From positions 2,202 to 14,961 of the forward strand of contig DBUL01000029.1 of assembly GCA_002307905.1 (NCBI GenBank): 12,760 nucleotides of DNA, given 5' to 3'. Within the stretch, counting starts at the first letter, position 1. Each line of letters opens with the position of its first letter. Positions 1-7,473 of the stretch are shown here, one piece after another. The translations under genes and the position numbers were made by a program. The DNA is from Rhizobiaceae bacterium UBA1291 (GTDB lineage Bacteria; Pseudomonadota; Alphaproteobacteria; Rhizobiales; Rhizobiaceae). The notes beneath the pieces were generated by a model. It made no database searches. It was not told where the DNA came from and saw only the letters and a list, made by a program, of their open reading frames with translations.

Positions 1-87
1 TCCGGCCTGGGCCGTGAGGGCTCGCGCCACGGCCTCCTGGAATATCTCGAGGCAAAATACGTCTGCTTCGGAAAGCTCGCTGCTTGA
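1..87 (+). CDS. doeC: Aldehyde dehydrogenase, C-terminal end (probable aspartate-semialdehyde dehydrogenase DoeC)
   Basis: Only the last 28 codons and the TGA stop lie in the window. The tail begins SGLGREGSRHGLLEYLE and continues with AKYVC, the conserved C-terminus of NAD(P)-dependent succinate-semialdehyde dehydrogenase-like enzymes, where the GREGS stretch and the final E-x-K-Y are near universal. In ectoine catabolism DoeC oxidises L-aspartate-4-semialdehyde to L-aspartate in the cytoplasm. That specific role is inferred from the next gene, a doeD-like aminotransferase whose ATG lies 14 bp after this stop, and from the ectoine genes that follow. The tail alone only proves an aldehyde dehydrogenase. 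The catalytic Cys and Glu lie outside the window. Confidence 0.75.
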   Translation, partial: SGLGREGSRHGLLEYLEAKYVCFGKLAA

Positions 88-101
88 AAGGATTTGACCC
101 A

Positions 102-1505
102 ATGAATGCCAATCTGAACCAGATCGCCGAGATGGACCGCAATTCGGTCCTGCACCCCTTCACGCAACTCAAGGATTTTGCCAGCGGCAAGATGGGAGAT
201 CCCACGATCGTCGAGACCGGCAAGGGCATCCGCATTCAGGATGCGCATGGAAACCAGTTGATCGACGGCTTTGCGGGGCTGTACTGCGTCAACGTCGGCT
301 ATGGCCGGACCGAGGTCGCGGAAGCCATTTCCCGACAGGCCTATCGCCTCGCCTATTATCACTCCTATGCTGCCCATACGACCGATGAACTTGCCATCCT
401 CTCCGACCGCCTTGTCAGGATGGCGCCGGGCAAGATGAGCAAGGTCTTCTACGGCATGTCGGGATCCGATGCGAACGAGACCCAGGCCAAGCTCGTCTGG
501 TACTACAACAATCTTCGCGGCAAGCCGAACAAGAAGAAGATCATTTCCCGGGAGCGCGGTTACCACGGGTGCAGCATCGTTTCGGGATCCATGACCGGAA
601 TGAGTTTCTATCATGACCACATGGACCTGCCGCGCGCGGGCATTCTCCATACCGGTGTCCCGCATCACTATTGGGGCGCTGGTGCCGGGGAAACGGAGCT
701 CGAATTCTCGATCCGTCGCGCTGGCGAACTCGAGGCTCTCATCCTGCGCGAAGATCCCGAAACGGTCGGCGCCTTCATCGCCGAGCCCGTCCTTGGAACG
801 GGCGGCATCACGCCGCCGCCTGAGGGCTATTGGGAGGAAGTTCAAAAGGTCCTCCGGAAATACGACATCCTGTTGATTGCTGACGAAGTCATCACCGGTT
901 TCGGCCGGACCGGCTCGATGTTTGGATCGCAGCACTACGGCATCGAACCCGATCTCATCACAGTGGCCAAGGGCCTCACCTCCGCCTACTTCCCCCTCTC
1001 GGGCGCAATCGTCGGCGAAAAGGTCTACAAGGTCATGGAAGACGGGGCTGATCGCGTCGGCGCCTTTTCACATGGCTATACCTATTCGGGCCACCCGATC
1101 GGCGCGGCAGCCGCCAATGCGGTTCTTGACATCGTCGAAAAGGAGGATCTTCCGGGCAACGCCCGCAAGGTCGGCGCCTATTTCCAGGCGCAGCTGAAGG
1201 AAAAGTTCGCGCAGCTTCCGATCGTTGGCGAGGTTCGCGGTGTAGGCCTTATGGGCGCGATCGAGTTCGTGGCGGATCGCGAAAACAAGACACGTTTTAG
1301 CCCTTCGCTGTCCGTCGGCGCGCGTGTCTCCAAGGCTGCCCGGAGCCGCGGGCTGATTGCACGCGCGATGCCGCATGGCGACATTCTGGGGTTTGCCCCT
1401 CCCCTCGTCACGACGAGGGAAGAGATTGAAGAAATCGTCGCCATTGCCGAATCCGCTGTGCGATCCGTCATGGATGAACTGGTAAAGGCAGGCGAAAAAA
1501 TCTGA
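102..1505 (+). CDS. doeD: Class III PLP aminotransferase, probable L-2,4-diaminobutyrate transaminase DoeD
   Basis: A 467-aa fold-type I, class III (omega-type) aminotransferase. Visible hallmarks are the GSDANE cofactor-phosphate segment (121-126), RGYHG, the PLP-pyridine aspartate D261 in ADEVITGFGRTG, and the Schiff-base lysine K290 in TVAKGLTSAYFPLS. Length is normal for the family. In ectoine catabolism this enzyme converts L-2,4-diaminobutyrate to aspartate-4-semialdehyde, the substrate of the preceding dehydrogenase. The substrate is inferred from context, since the family also includes taurine, beta-alanine and putrescine transaminases. I chose ATG 102 because AAGGA at 88-92 sits 9 nt upstream. 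An in-frame TTG at 84 would overlap doeC and has no such site. It appears to close an operon with doeC, with enuR 166 bp downstream. Confidence 0.8.
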   Translation: MNANLNQIAEMDRNSVLHPFTQLKDFASGKMGDPTIVETGKGIRIQDAHGNQLIDGFAGLYCVNVGYGRTEVAEAISRQAYRLAYYHSYAAHTTDELAILSDRLVRMAPGKMSKVFYGMSGSDANETQAKLVWYYNNLRGKPNKKKIISRERGYHGCSIVSGSMTGMSFYHDHMDLPRAGILHTGVPHHYWGAGAGETELEFSIRRAGELEALILREDPETVGAFIAEPVLGTGGITPPPEGYWEEVQKVLRKYDILLIADEVITGFGRTGSMFGSQHYGIEPDLITVAKGLTSAYFPLSGAIVGEKVYKVMEDGADRVGAFSHGYTYSGHPIGAAAANAVLDIVEKEDLPGNARKVGAYFQAQLKEKFAQLPIVGEVRGVGLMGAIEFVADRENKTRFSPSLSVGARVSKAARSRGLIARAMPHGDILGFAPPLVTTREEIEEIVAIAESAVRSVMDELVKAGEKI

Positions 1506-1574
1506 CGAGCGACCGGCGAAACGCCCGCCGCCCGCCGAATCGCACGCAACCAAAGCCGCAGGAATGCGAAAAAT

Positions 1575-1596
1575 TCTGAGGCGATCCCGCCTCAGA
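1575..1596. terminator. Hairpin between doeD and enuR, possible terminator
   Basis: A perfect 9-bp stem TCTGAGGCG / CGCCTCAGA with an ATCC loop lies 70 bp after doeD. Read on the + strand it is followed by TTGCATGAC, so the U-tract is poor for ending doeD transcription. Read on the minus strand the stem is followed by ATTTTTC, a much better intrinsic terminator shape, which could stop antisense transcription coming from enuR. Function is inferred from shape only. Confidence 0.45.
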
Positions 1597-1604
1597 TTGC
1601 ATGA

Positions 1605-1622
1605 CGCTTCATTTATGAAGCG
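1605..1622. promoter_or_regulatory. Perfect inverted repeat upstream of enuR
   Basis: CGCTTCAT and ATGAAGCG are exact reverse complements separated by TT. The right arm runs into a tandem GAAGC GAAGC (1617-1626). The loop is too short for a good RNA hairpin, so a protein-binding palindrome is more likely. It lies 50 bp before the chosen enuR start and just upstream of a CATAAT (1630-1635) that could serve as a -10. It is a candidate operator for EnuR or another regulator, with no direct proof. Confidence 0.4.
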
Positions 1623-1630
1623 AAGCGTGC

Positions 1631-1642
1631 ATAATGTCATGA
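1631..1642 (+). promoter_or_regulatory. Candidate EnuR-type operator half, shared with the eutB promoter
   Basis: ATAATGTCATGA here matches ATAATTGACATGA at 3158-3170 before eutB with one inserted base and one substitution, and both are followed by an AT-rich run. It overlaps a possible -10 (CATAAT, 1630-1635) whose -35 is weak. A motif common to the regulator gene and its likely target operon suggests autoregulation. This is inferred from sequence likeness only. Confidence 0.35.
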
Positions 1643-1671
1643 AATTTACGTCGTACGAGCGAGACAATTTC

Positions 1672-3120
1672 ATGCGCCAACAATCCAATCCCTTCGCCCG
1701 CGAACCGATGACCGTCGCCAAGCCCGTGGTTTGGCGACCTCAGCTCGCCAAGCTGAAGGGGGAGACCAAGCATGCCGCACTGACAGAGCGCATCATAGCG
1801 GACATCGACGCAGGCATCCTGAAACCGATGGACCGAATGCCGACACATAGGGATCTGGCGCGCGACCTCGGCCTCTCCGTCCAGACCGTCAGCCTGTCCT
1901 ACAAGGAGGCGGAACGTCTCGGCTATCTGAGCGGCGAGATCGGGCGCGGCACCTTCGTCAAGGCCCGTGTGACGGATCGGGCGGGTCGCATGATGCTCGA
2001 TCACAGCGCCAATGAGGTGCTCGATCTTTCGATTGTTCGGGGCGTTTATCTCGACGTGCACGAAAACGCCTCCCGCGACATACTTCGGGAGCTCTCAGAG
2101 GGTGACAATGCCAGTTTCATGAGGCCTTGCCGCCCGATTGCGGGCCTTGAGCGTCATCGGGAAACGGCACGCGACTGGCTGCGAACGTTGAACGTCGATG
2201 CGACGGCCGAACGCATCCTCATCACCAACGGAGCGGCCCACGGCATCTTTCTGGCGTTGAGCTGTATCGTTCGACCCGGCGATGTCGTCCTATGCGAAAA
2301 CTTGACCGATCATGGCATCATCGGACTTTCGAACGTCCTCGGATTCAGTCTCAAAGGCTTGCCGACAGACGAGGAAGGCATCTTGCCGGATGCACTTGCG
2401 GCCGCCTGTTCGGGCGGCGGGGTGCGCGCACTGGTCCTTATCCCGACACTCAACAATCCGACCGGCCACGTAGCCGGTGCAGCGCGCCGGCGCGAAATTG
2501 CGGCAATCGCCGAGCAATACGGCGTCTTTGTTGTCGAAGACGAAGTCTATCGGCCGATGATCGAGGAAGACCTGCCCTCGATCTGCGACATGATTCCCGA
2601 TCTCGGCTTCTTCGTCACCAGCTTCACCAAGACCGTCCTCACCGGGCTGCGCGTCGGTTACCTTATCGTGCCGCGCTCCTATTCCATTCGGGCGGCCTCC
2701 ATCTTGCGTGTCACGAGCTGGAGCGGCACCTATCTGGCGGGTGAAATTGCAACACGCTGGGTCGAGAATGGCATGGCACGGCAATTGGTCGCCATCCAGC
2801 GCGAAGAAGCGCGAAGGCGCCAGCAGGTGACCGTAGAAATTCTGGCAGATCATATCGCCTCCAGCCACCCGCTCGCACTCTGCGCCTGGCTCAGGGTTCC
2901 TCCCCACTGGACCGAGGACAGTCTCGTGCGTGCGCTTGCCAACCAGAATGTCGCCGTCACGCCGTCCGAGCCCTTCATCGCCGGACCGGGCCATGGCGGC
3001 GGTATCCGCATTTGCCTGGGCGGACGTCTGAACCAGACCAGCCTCATCAAAGCGCTGACCACCGTACGCCAGACATTCGAACAATTGCCCCCGGTCTATG
3101 ACATAGGGTCGATCGGTTGA
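1672..3120 (+). CDS. enuR: MocR/GabR-type transcription regulator, probable EnuR
   Basis: A 482-aa two-domain regulator. Residues about 33-97 form a GntR-type winged helix (PTHRDLARDLGLSVQTVS, then GRGTF in the wing). The rest is a fold-type I aminotransferase-like domain with NNPTGH, VVEDEVYRPM and K320 in SFTKTVLTGLRVGYL, the lysine that binds PLP in MocR proteins. EnuR represses ectoine-use genes and is released by intermediates such as alpha-ADABA or diaminobutyrate reacting with its PLP. Assignment rests on architecture plus its place between doeCD and eutB. Starts at 1564, 1618, 1639 and 1708 are possible. I prefer ATG 1672 because GAG at 1661-1663 is well spaced and the shared promoter motif lies upstream. 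The 1708 start gives 470 aa. Confidence 0.82.
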   Translation: MRQQSNPFAREPMTVAKPVVWRPQLAKLKGETKHAALTERIIADIDAGILKPMDRMPTHRDLARDLGLSVQTVSLSYKEAERLGYLSGEIGRGTFVKARVTDRAGRMMLDHSANEVLDLSIVRGVYLDVHENASRDILRELSEGDNASFMRPCRPIAGLERHRETARDWLRTLNVDATAERILITNGAAHGIFLALSCIVRPGDVVLCENLTDHGIIGLSNVLGFSLKGLPTDEEGILPDALAAACSGGGVRALVLIPTLNNPTGHVAGAARRREIAAIAEQYGVFVVEDEVYRPMIEEDLPSICDMIPDLGFFVTSFTKTVLTGLRVGYLIVPRSYSIRAASILRVTSWSGTYLAGEIATRWVENGMARQLVAIQREEARRRQQVTVEILADHIASSHPLALCAWLRVPPHWTEDSLVRALANQNVAVTPSEPFIAGPGHGGGIRICLGGRLNQTSLIKALTTVRQTFEQLPPVYDIGSIG

Positions 3121-3129
3121 CGCTGCACA

Positions 3130-3159
3130 TCGACAATCATTGAATCATTACAATATAAT
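3130..3159 (+). promoter_or_regulatory. Promoter of the eutB-ehuA operon
   Basis: A TCGACA hexamer (3130-3135, 5 of 6 to the consensus -35) and a perfect TATAAT (3154-3159) are separated by 18 bp. Transcription would start near 3166, giving a leader of about 23 nt before ATG 3189. The stretch is markedly AT-rich against its surroundings and is the only clear promoter before the eight-gene block. Confidence 0.55.
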
Positions 3160-3170
3160 AATTGACATGA
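3145..3170. promoter_or_regulatory. Imperfect inverted repeat over the -10, candidate EnuR operator
   Basis: TCATTACAAT (3145-3154) and ATTGACATGA (3161-3170) are inverted copies matching at 8 of 10 positions around a 6-bp ATAATA centre. The repeat covers the -10 and the predicted start point, where a repressor would block transcription. Its right arm is the motif also seen before enuR. A 9-bp direct repeat GACAATCAT (3132-3140 and 3191-3199) flanks the region. The link to EnuR is inferred. Confidence 0.4.
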
Positions 3171-3188
3171 TTTTATTTCGCCAACAAC

Positions 3189-4208
3189 ATGACAATCATG
3201 AAGAGCGAAACCTTCCACCGATCGGCCTACACGAACATTCTGCCAGTCATTCTGGCGGACATCGAAGGCGCGTCGGCAAGGATAAACGGCCACGTTGCCC
3301 GAACCCCGCTCGTTCGTTCCAGCTCGCTGTCTGACCACACCGGCCAATCGGTGTATCTGAAGCTCGAGACCCACCAACCCATCGGCGCCTTCAAGCTGCG
3401 CGGGGCGATGAACGCAATCCTGTCGCTTGACGATGCCCAGCGCCGACGCGGGCTCGTCACGGCGTCTACGGGAAATCACGGGCGGGCGGTCGCCTATGCG
3501 GCACGCGAACTGGGCGTGCCGGCCATTGTCTGCATGTCGTCGCTCGTTCCTGCCAACAAGGTCGACGCCATCCGCGCACTTGACGCCGAAGTCCGCATTG
3601 TCGGCGTCTCGCAGGACGATGCCCAGGAGGAGGTCGAACGACTGGTCGAGGCACGCGGTCTGACGGCGATCCCGCCTTTCGACAACGCGCATGTCGTCGC
3701 CGGTCAAGGAACGATCGGCCTCGAAATCCTCGAAGACATCCCTGATCTGGCGACCGTGCTGGTTCCCCTGTCCGGTGGTGGCCTCGCTGGCGGCATTGCC
3801 GTCGCCGTCAAGGCCTTGCGCCCCCAGGTACGCCTGGTCGGCATTTCCATGGACCGGGGGGCCGCCATGCATGCGTCGATGGCTACCGGACGACCGGTGG
3901 CGGTCCGCGAAGAGGAAACGCTGGCCGATTCCCTGGGCGGCGGTGTTGGCCTCTCGAACCGCGTCACCTTCGCGCTTTGCAGCAGTCTCCTCGATGACGT
4001 CATTCTTCTGAGCGAAAGCGAAATTGCCGAAGGCATCCGCCATGCCTGGCGCGAGGAAGGCGAGACGGTCGAGGGCGCCGGAGCGGTCGGCATTGCCGCC
4101 ATTCTGGCGAGGAAGGTCGAACTATCCGGCCCCACCGCCGTCATCGTGTCGGGCGGCAACATCGATCCGAAGCTCCACCAGAGAATAACAGAGGGAGCAG
4201 ACGCATGA
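3189..4208 (+). CDS. eutB: PLP-dependent threonine dehydratase-like enzyme EutB
   Basis: A 339-aa fold-type II PLP enzyme of the serine/threonine dehydratase group. It shows K69 in PIGAFKLRGAMNA (Schiff base), the substrate-binding ASTGNHGRAVAYAA loop, and the glycine-rich phosphate cradle PLSGGGLAGG. There is no ACT regulatory domain, so it is a catabolic-type short form. EutB is tied to hydroxyectoine use; a beta-hydroxy amino acid such as hydroxy-diaminobutyrate would suit dehydratase chemistry, but this is inference. It is first in the operon and overlaps eutC by ATGA. ATG 3189 has no clear ribosome site; ATG 3198 three codons later is an alternative, and neither choice changes the core. 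A plain threonine dehydratase is less likely given the neighbours. Confidence 0.8.
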   Translation: MTIMKSETFHRSAYTNILPVILADIEGASARINGHVARTPLVRSSSLSDHTGQSVYLKLETHQPIGAFKLRGAMNAILSLDDAQRRRGLVTASTGNHGRAVAYAARELGVPAIVCMSSLVPANKVDAIRALDAEVRIVGVSQDDAQEEVERLVEARGLTAIPPFDNAHVVAGQGTIGLEILEDIPDLATVLVPLSGGGLAGGIAVAVKALRPQVRLVGISMDRGAAMHASMATGRPVAVREEETLADSLGGGVGLSNRVTFALCSSLLDDVILLSESEIAEGIRHAWREEGETVEGAGAVGIAAILARKVELSGPTAVIVSGGNIDPKLHQRITEGADA

Positions 4209-5218
4209 GCCGCATCACGATCCTGACGGAAAGTGACCTGCGAGCAGTCGTCCAACTGGACGTCTCTGCGGTCGACTGCATCGAGCGCGCCTTTGCGGCG
4301 CTGGCCACCCAGGACGTGGCCATGCCTCCGATCTTGCGGCTCGACATTCCCCAGTTCCGCGGCGAGGTCGACGTCAAGACCGCCTATGTTCCTGGATTTG
4401 ATGGTTTTGCGATCAAGATCAGCCCAGGCTTCTTCGACAATCCCAAGCTCGGCCTGCCAAGCCTCAACGGGCTGATGATCCTCTTCAGCGCGAAAACTGG
4501 GCTGGTCGAGGCGCTTTTGCTCGACAATGGCTATCTCACAGATGTGCGTACTGCTGCGGCAGGCGCGGTCGCGGCGCGGCATCTGTCGCGTCCAGACGCC
4601 TCCGTCGCCGCGGTTTTCGGTGCAGGCATGCAGGCACAGCTGCAGCTTCAGGCACTGATGCTGGTACGGCCGCTGACGTCGGCGCGGATCTGGGCGCGCG
4701 ACCCTGCAAAAGCGCGCAAGCTCGCCGCCGATTTCACCAGCAAGCATGGAATCGACGTGGCTGCCGTGGCGGACCCTCGGGAGGCCGCCCGCAATGCCGA
4801 TATCATCGTCACGACGACGCCTGCCGAAGAACCGGTTCTGCTTGCAGACTGGCTGGAGCCCGGTCAGCATCTTACGGCGATGGGATCCGATGCCGAACAT
4901 AAAAACGAGATCGATCCCGCCGTCTTCGCCAGGGCCAGATACATCGCCGATCGCATCACCCAGACACGTGTTCTTGGCGAGCTGCACCACGCCATTAAGG
5001 CCGGAGCGGTTGCGGCAGACCCGCATTTCGACGAGCTCGGAGCGGTCGTCGCTGGCAAGGCGCCAGGCAGAACGAGCGCCGAAGAAATCACCTTCGCGGA
5101 CCTGACGGGCACCGGCGTACAGGACACCGCCATTGCCAATCTGGCCGTTAGCCGGGCGCGCGACGCCGGCAGCGGACAAACCATCGACAACGGAATAGAC
5201 AAGGGAGACGAAGCGTGA
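4205..5218 (+). CDS. eutC: Ornithine cyclodeaminase/mu-crystallin family protein EutC
   Basis: A 337-aa NAD(P)-dependent enzyme of the ornithine cyclodeaminase/mu-crystallin superfamily. Seen in order are the substrate-side lysines K58 and K71 (AIKISPGFF), the LTDVRTAAAGAVAA segment near residues 111-124, the Rossmann motif GAGMQA (139-144), the acidic MGSDAEHKNEID loop near 226-237 with D229, and a closing LTGTGVQDTAIA. Family members deaminate cyclically or reduce imines. EutC occurs with EutB in hydroxyectoine-using bacteria. A possible logic is that EutB makes an enamine/imine and EutC acts on it, which is my inference. ATG 4205 overlaps the eutB stop by 4 bp and has GAGGGAG upstream. The next gene overlaps its stop by GTGA, so translation is probably coupled. 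Confidence 0.82.
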   Translation: MSRITILTESDLRAVVQLDVSAVDCIERAFAALATQDVAMPPILRLDIPQFRGEVDVKTAYVPGFDGFAIKISPGFFDNPKLGLPSLNGLMILFSAKTGLVEALLLDNGYLTDVRTAAAGAVAARHLSRPDASVAAVFGAGMQAQLQLQALMLVRPLTSARIWARDPAKARKLAADFTSKHGIDVAAVADPREAARNADIIVTTTPAEEPVLLADWLEPGQHLTAMGSDAEHKNEIDPAVFARARYIADRITQTRVLGELHHAIKAGAVAADPHFDELGAVVAGKAPGRTSAEEITFADLTGTGVQDTAIANLAVSRARDAGSGQTIDNGIDKGDEA

Positions 5219-6393
5219 GCGTGACACTGAACTTTACGCGCGAGGAATACGCCGAGCGCCTTTCCAAGACCCGTCGAGCCATGGAGGCAGCGGGCATTGA
5301 TCTGCTGATCGTCACCGATCCATCCAACATGCATTGGCTGACGGGATATGATGGCTGGTCCTTCTATGTGCATCAATGCGTGCTCGTTCCGCCGAGCGGA
5401 GAACCGATCTGGTATGGTCGCAAGCAGGACGCCAATGGCGCCAAGCGTACCGCCTATCTCGACCACGCCAACATCATCGGCTACCCGGATCACTACGTGC
5501 AGTCGATCGAGCGCCACCCGATGGATCTTCTGTCGCAGATCATCGAAGAGCGCAAATGGTCGAGCCTCGCCGTGGGCGTCGAGATGGACAACTACTATTT
5601 CTCGGCAGCGGCCTTTGCCTCACTGCAAAAGCATCTGCCCAATGCCCGCTTCAAGGATGCCGCAGGTCTCGTCAACTGGCAGCGCTCCATCAAGAGCCCG
5701 ACCGAACTCGACTACATGCGCAAGGCCGGCAAAATCGTCGAACTGATGCACAAGCGGATTGTCGACGTCGTCGAGCCGGGCATGCGCAAGTGCGACCTGG
5801 TTGCCGAGATCTATGACGCCGGCATTCGCGGCACCTCCGAGTTCGGCGGCGATTATCCTGCGATCGTGCCGCTACTGCCGTCCGGTGCAGACGCCTCCGC
5901 GCCACATCTGACATGGGATGACAAACCCATGCGCCTCGGCGAAGGGACCTTCTTCGAGATCGCCGGCGCCTATAAGCGTTACCACTGCCCACTCTCGCGG
6001 ACCGTCTTTCTGGGCAAGCCAACGCAGGCCTTTCTCGATGCCGAAAAGGCGACCCTCGAAGGTATGGAGGCAGGGCTGGCAGCAGCAAGGCCAGGCAATA
6101 CCTGCGAAGACATCGCCAATGCCTTCTTCGCCGTCCTGAAGAAATACGGCATCATCAAGGACAACCGCACCGGCTATCCCATCGGTCTTTCCTATCCGCC
6201 GGATTGGGGCGAGCGCACGATGAGCCTGCGCCCCGGCGATCGCACCGAGCTGACGCCAGGAATGACCTTCCATTTCATGACGGGGCTGTGGCTCGAGGAC
6301 ATGGGGCTCGAAATTACGGAAAGCATCGCGATCACCGAAACCGGTGTCGAATGTCTTTCGAATGTTCCGCGCCAGCTGTTCGTGAAGGGCTGA
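5215..6393 (+). CDS. doeA: Ectoine hydrolase DoeA (EutD), M24 creatinase-like
   Basis: A 392-aa creatinase/aminopeptidase P-fold protein: an N-terminal domain to about residue 165 (opening with SKTRRAMEAAGIDLLIVTDP and MHWLTGYDGW) and a C-terminal pita-bread domain. Ectoine hydrolase opens the tetrahydropyrimidine ring to N-alpha-acetyl-L-2,4-diaminobutyrate in the cytoplasm. The usual dinuclear metal ligands of M24 peptidases are largely absent: E248 and H257-C258 stand where the two aspartates are expected, and the GHGIG-like histidine is replaced in GYPIGLSYPP. This fits a metal-independent creatinase-like hydrolase rather than a peptidase. The start is GTG 5215 with AAGGGAG 7 nt upstream, overlapping eutC by 4 bp. 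doeB follows after 3 bp, matching the known hydrolase-deacetylase partnership. Confidence 0.87.
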   Translation: MSVTLNFTREEYAERLSKTRRAMEAAGIDLLIVTDPSNMHWLTGYDGWSFYVHQCVLVPPSGEPIWYGRKQDANGAKRTAYLDHANIIGYPDHYVQSIERHPMDLLSQIIEERKWSSLAVGVEMDNYYFSAAAFASLQKHLPNARFKDAAGLVNWQRSIKSPTELDYMRKAGKIVELMHKRIVDVVEPGMRKCDLVAEIYDAGIRGTSEFGGDYPAIVPLLPSGADASAPHLTWDDKPMRLGEGTFFEIAGAYKRYHCPLSRTVFLGKPTQAFLDAEKATLEGMEAGLAAARPGNTCEDIANAFFAVLKKYGIIKDNRTGYPIGLSYPPDWGERTMSLRPGDRTELTPGMTFHFMTGLWLEDMGLEITESIAITETGVECLSNVPRQLFVKG

Positions 6394-6396
6394 ACC

Positions 6397-7416
6397 ATGT
6401 TGACCAGCCTGTCCCTCCCCTCGCCGATCCCCCCTTCCGTCGATTTCGACGCGAAGGGGGTACAGCACGGTCATCTGCGCCTGCCCTACAGCCGCGATGA
6501 CAGCGCCTGGGGTTCGGTGATGATCCCGATCTGCGTCATTGCCAACGGCGAAGGACCGACCGCTCTTCTCACCGGAGCAAATCACGGCGACGAATATGAA
6601 GGACCGGCGGCCCTCTTCGAATTGGCGCAGACGCTGGATCCGGCTGACGTGAGCGGACGTGTCATCATCGTTCCGGCGCTCAATTATCCCGCCTTTCGCG
6701 CCGGCACACGAACCTCTCCGATCGATCGGGGAAATCTGAATCGCAGCTTTCCAGGACGCCCGGACGGCTCGGTGACGGAAAAGATCGCCGACTACGTGAC
6801 GCGCTATCTGGCACCGCTCGCCGACTTGGTCCTCGATTTCCATTCAGGCGGCAAGACGCTCGACTTTCTGCCATACGCCGCAGCACATGAGCTGCCCGAC
6901 AAAACCCAGGAGGCGCGTTGTTTCGACGCCGTGGCGGCTTTTGCCGCCCCCTACTCGATGAAGATGCTGGAAATCGATGCAGTCGGGATGCTCGATACGA
7001 CCGTCGAGGACATGGGCAAGGTATTCGTCACCACGGAGCTCGGCGGCGCCGGCACGGCAAGTGCCGCCTCGATCCAGATCGCCCGCAAAGGCATCCTCAA
7101 CCTGTTGCGCCACGCGGGCATCTTGCCTGGCGCTCCTGATGTTCAACCGACCCGGTGGCTGGACATGCCGTCGAGCGATTGCTTCACGTTTGCGGAGGAT
7201 GACGGCCTCGTCGCCTTTGCACGGGACCTCGGTAAGATCGTTAGAACCGGCGAAACCATTGCCCGCGTCTATCCCGTGGGTAAGACAGGCCTCGCGCCGG
7301 TCGACTATCGAGCCACCATGGATGGCGTGCTTGCGGCACGTCACGTTCCCGGCCTGATCAAGGCCGGCGACTGCCTTTCCGTAATCGCTACGGTTACGGG
7401 AGAACCTGCCCGGTAA
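6397..7416 (+). CDS. doeB: N-alpha-acetyl-L-2,4-diaminobutyrate deacetylase DoeB (EutE)
   Basis: A 339-aa zinc-dependent deacylase of the succinylglutamate desuccinylase/aspartoacylase (AstE/AspA, M14-like) family. Zinc ligands are visible as H63 and E66 in GANHGDEYEG and H149 in LDFHSGG. NLNRSFPG (113-120) forms the substrate-binding turn, and E213 in TTELGGAG is the likely catalytic base. It removes the acetyl group from alpha-ADABA made by DoeA, giving L-2,4-diaminobutyrate and acetate. ATG 6397 begins 3 bp after doeA with GAAGGG about 8 nt upstream. The C-terminal third looks like the beta-rich domain typical of the family. It is intact and of usual length. Confidence 0.87.
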   Translation: MLTSLSLPSPIPPSVDFDAKGVQHGHLRLPYSRDDSAWGSVMIPICVIANGEGPTALLTGANHGDEYEGPAALFELAQTLDPADVSGRVIIVPALNYPAFRAGTRTSPIDRGNLNRSFPGRPDGSVTEKIADYVTRYLAPLADLVLDFHSGGKTLDFLPYAAAHELPDKTQEARCFDAVAAFAAPYSMKMLEIDAVGMLDTTVEDMGKVFVTTELGGAGTASAASIQIARKGILNLLRHAGILPGAPDVQPTRWLDMPSSDCFTFAEDDGLVAFARDLGKIVRTGETIARVYPVGKTGLAPVDYRATMDGVLAARHVPGLIKAGDCLSVIATVTGEPAR

Positions 7417-7473
7417 ACCGGCACAAGATCCGGAACGGACAAGCAAAAACAATGGAACCAGAGGAGAATTCAC

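Noticed and set aside
84..101. TTG start for doeD
   Set aside because: It overlaps the doeC stop and lacks a ribosome site; ATG 102 has AAGGA at proper spacing.
1564..1671. Longer enuR starting at ATG 1564
   Set aside because: The start would place the palindromes and the promoter-like motif inside the gene. The extra residues are basic and unlike MocR proteins, and AGGA directly touches the ATG.
3108..3134. GTCGAT / ATCGAC hairpin after enuR
   Set aside because: Six base pairs with a 15-nt loop and no U-tract; too weak to call a terminator.
3704..5227. 507-codon open frame on the minus strand
   Set aside because: It is antisense to eutB and eutC, which have clear family motifs. Such frames are common in high-GC coding DNA.
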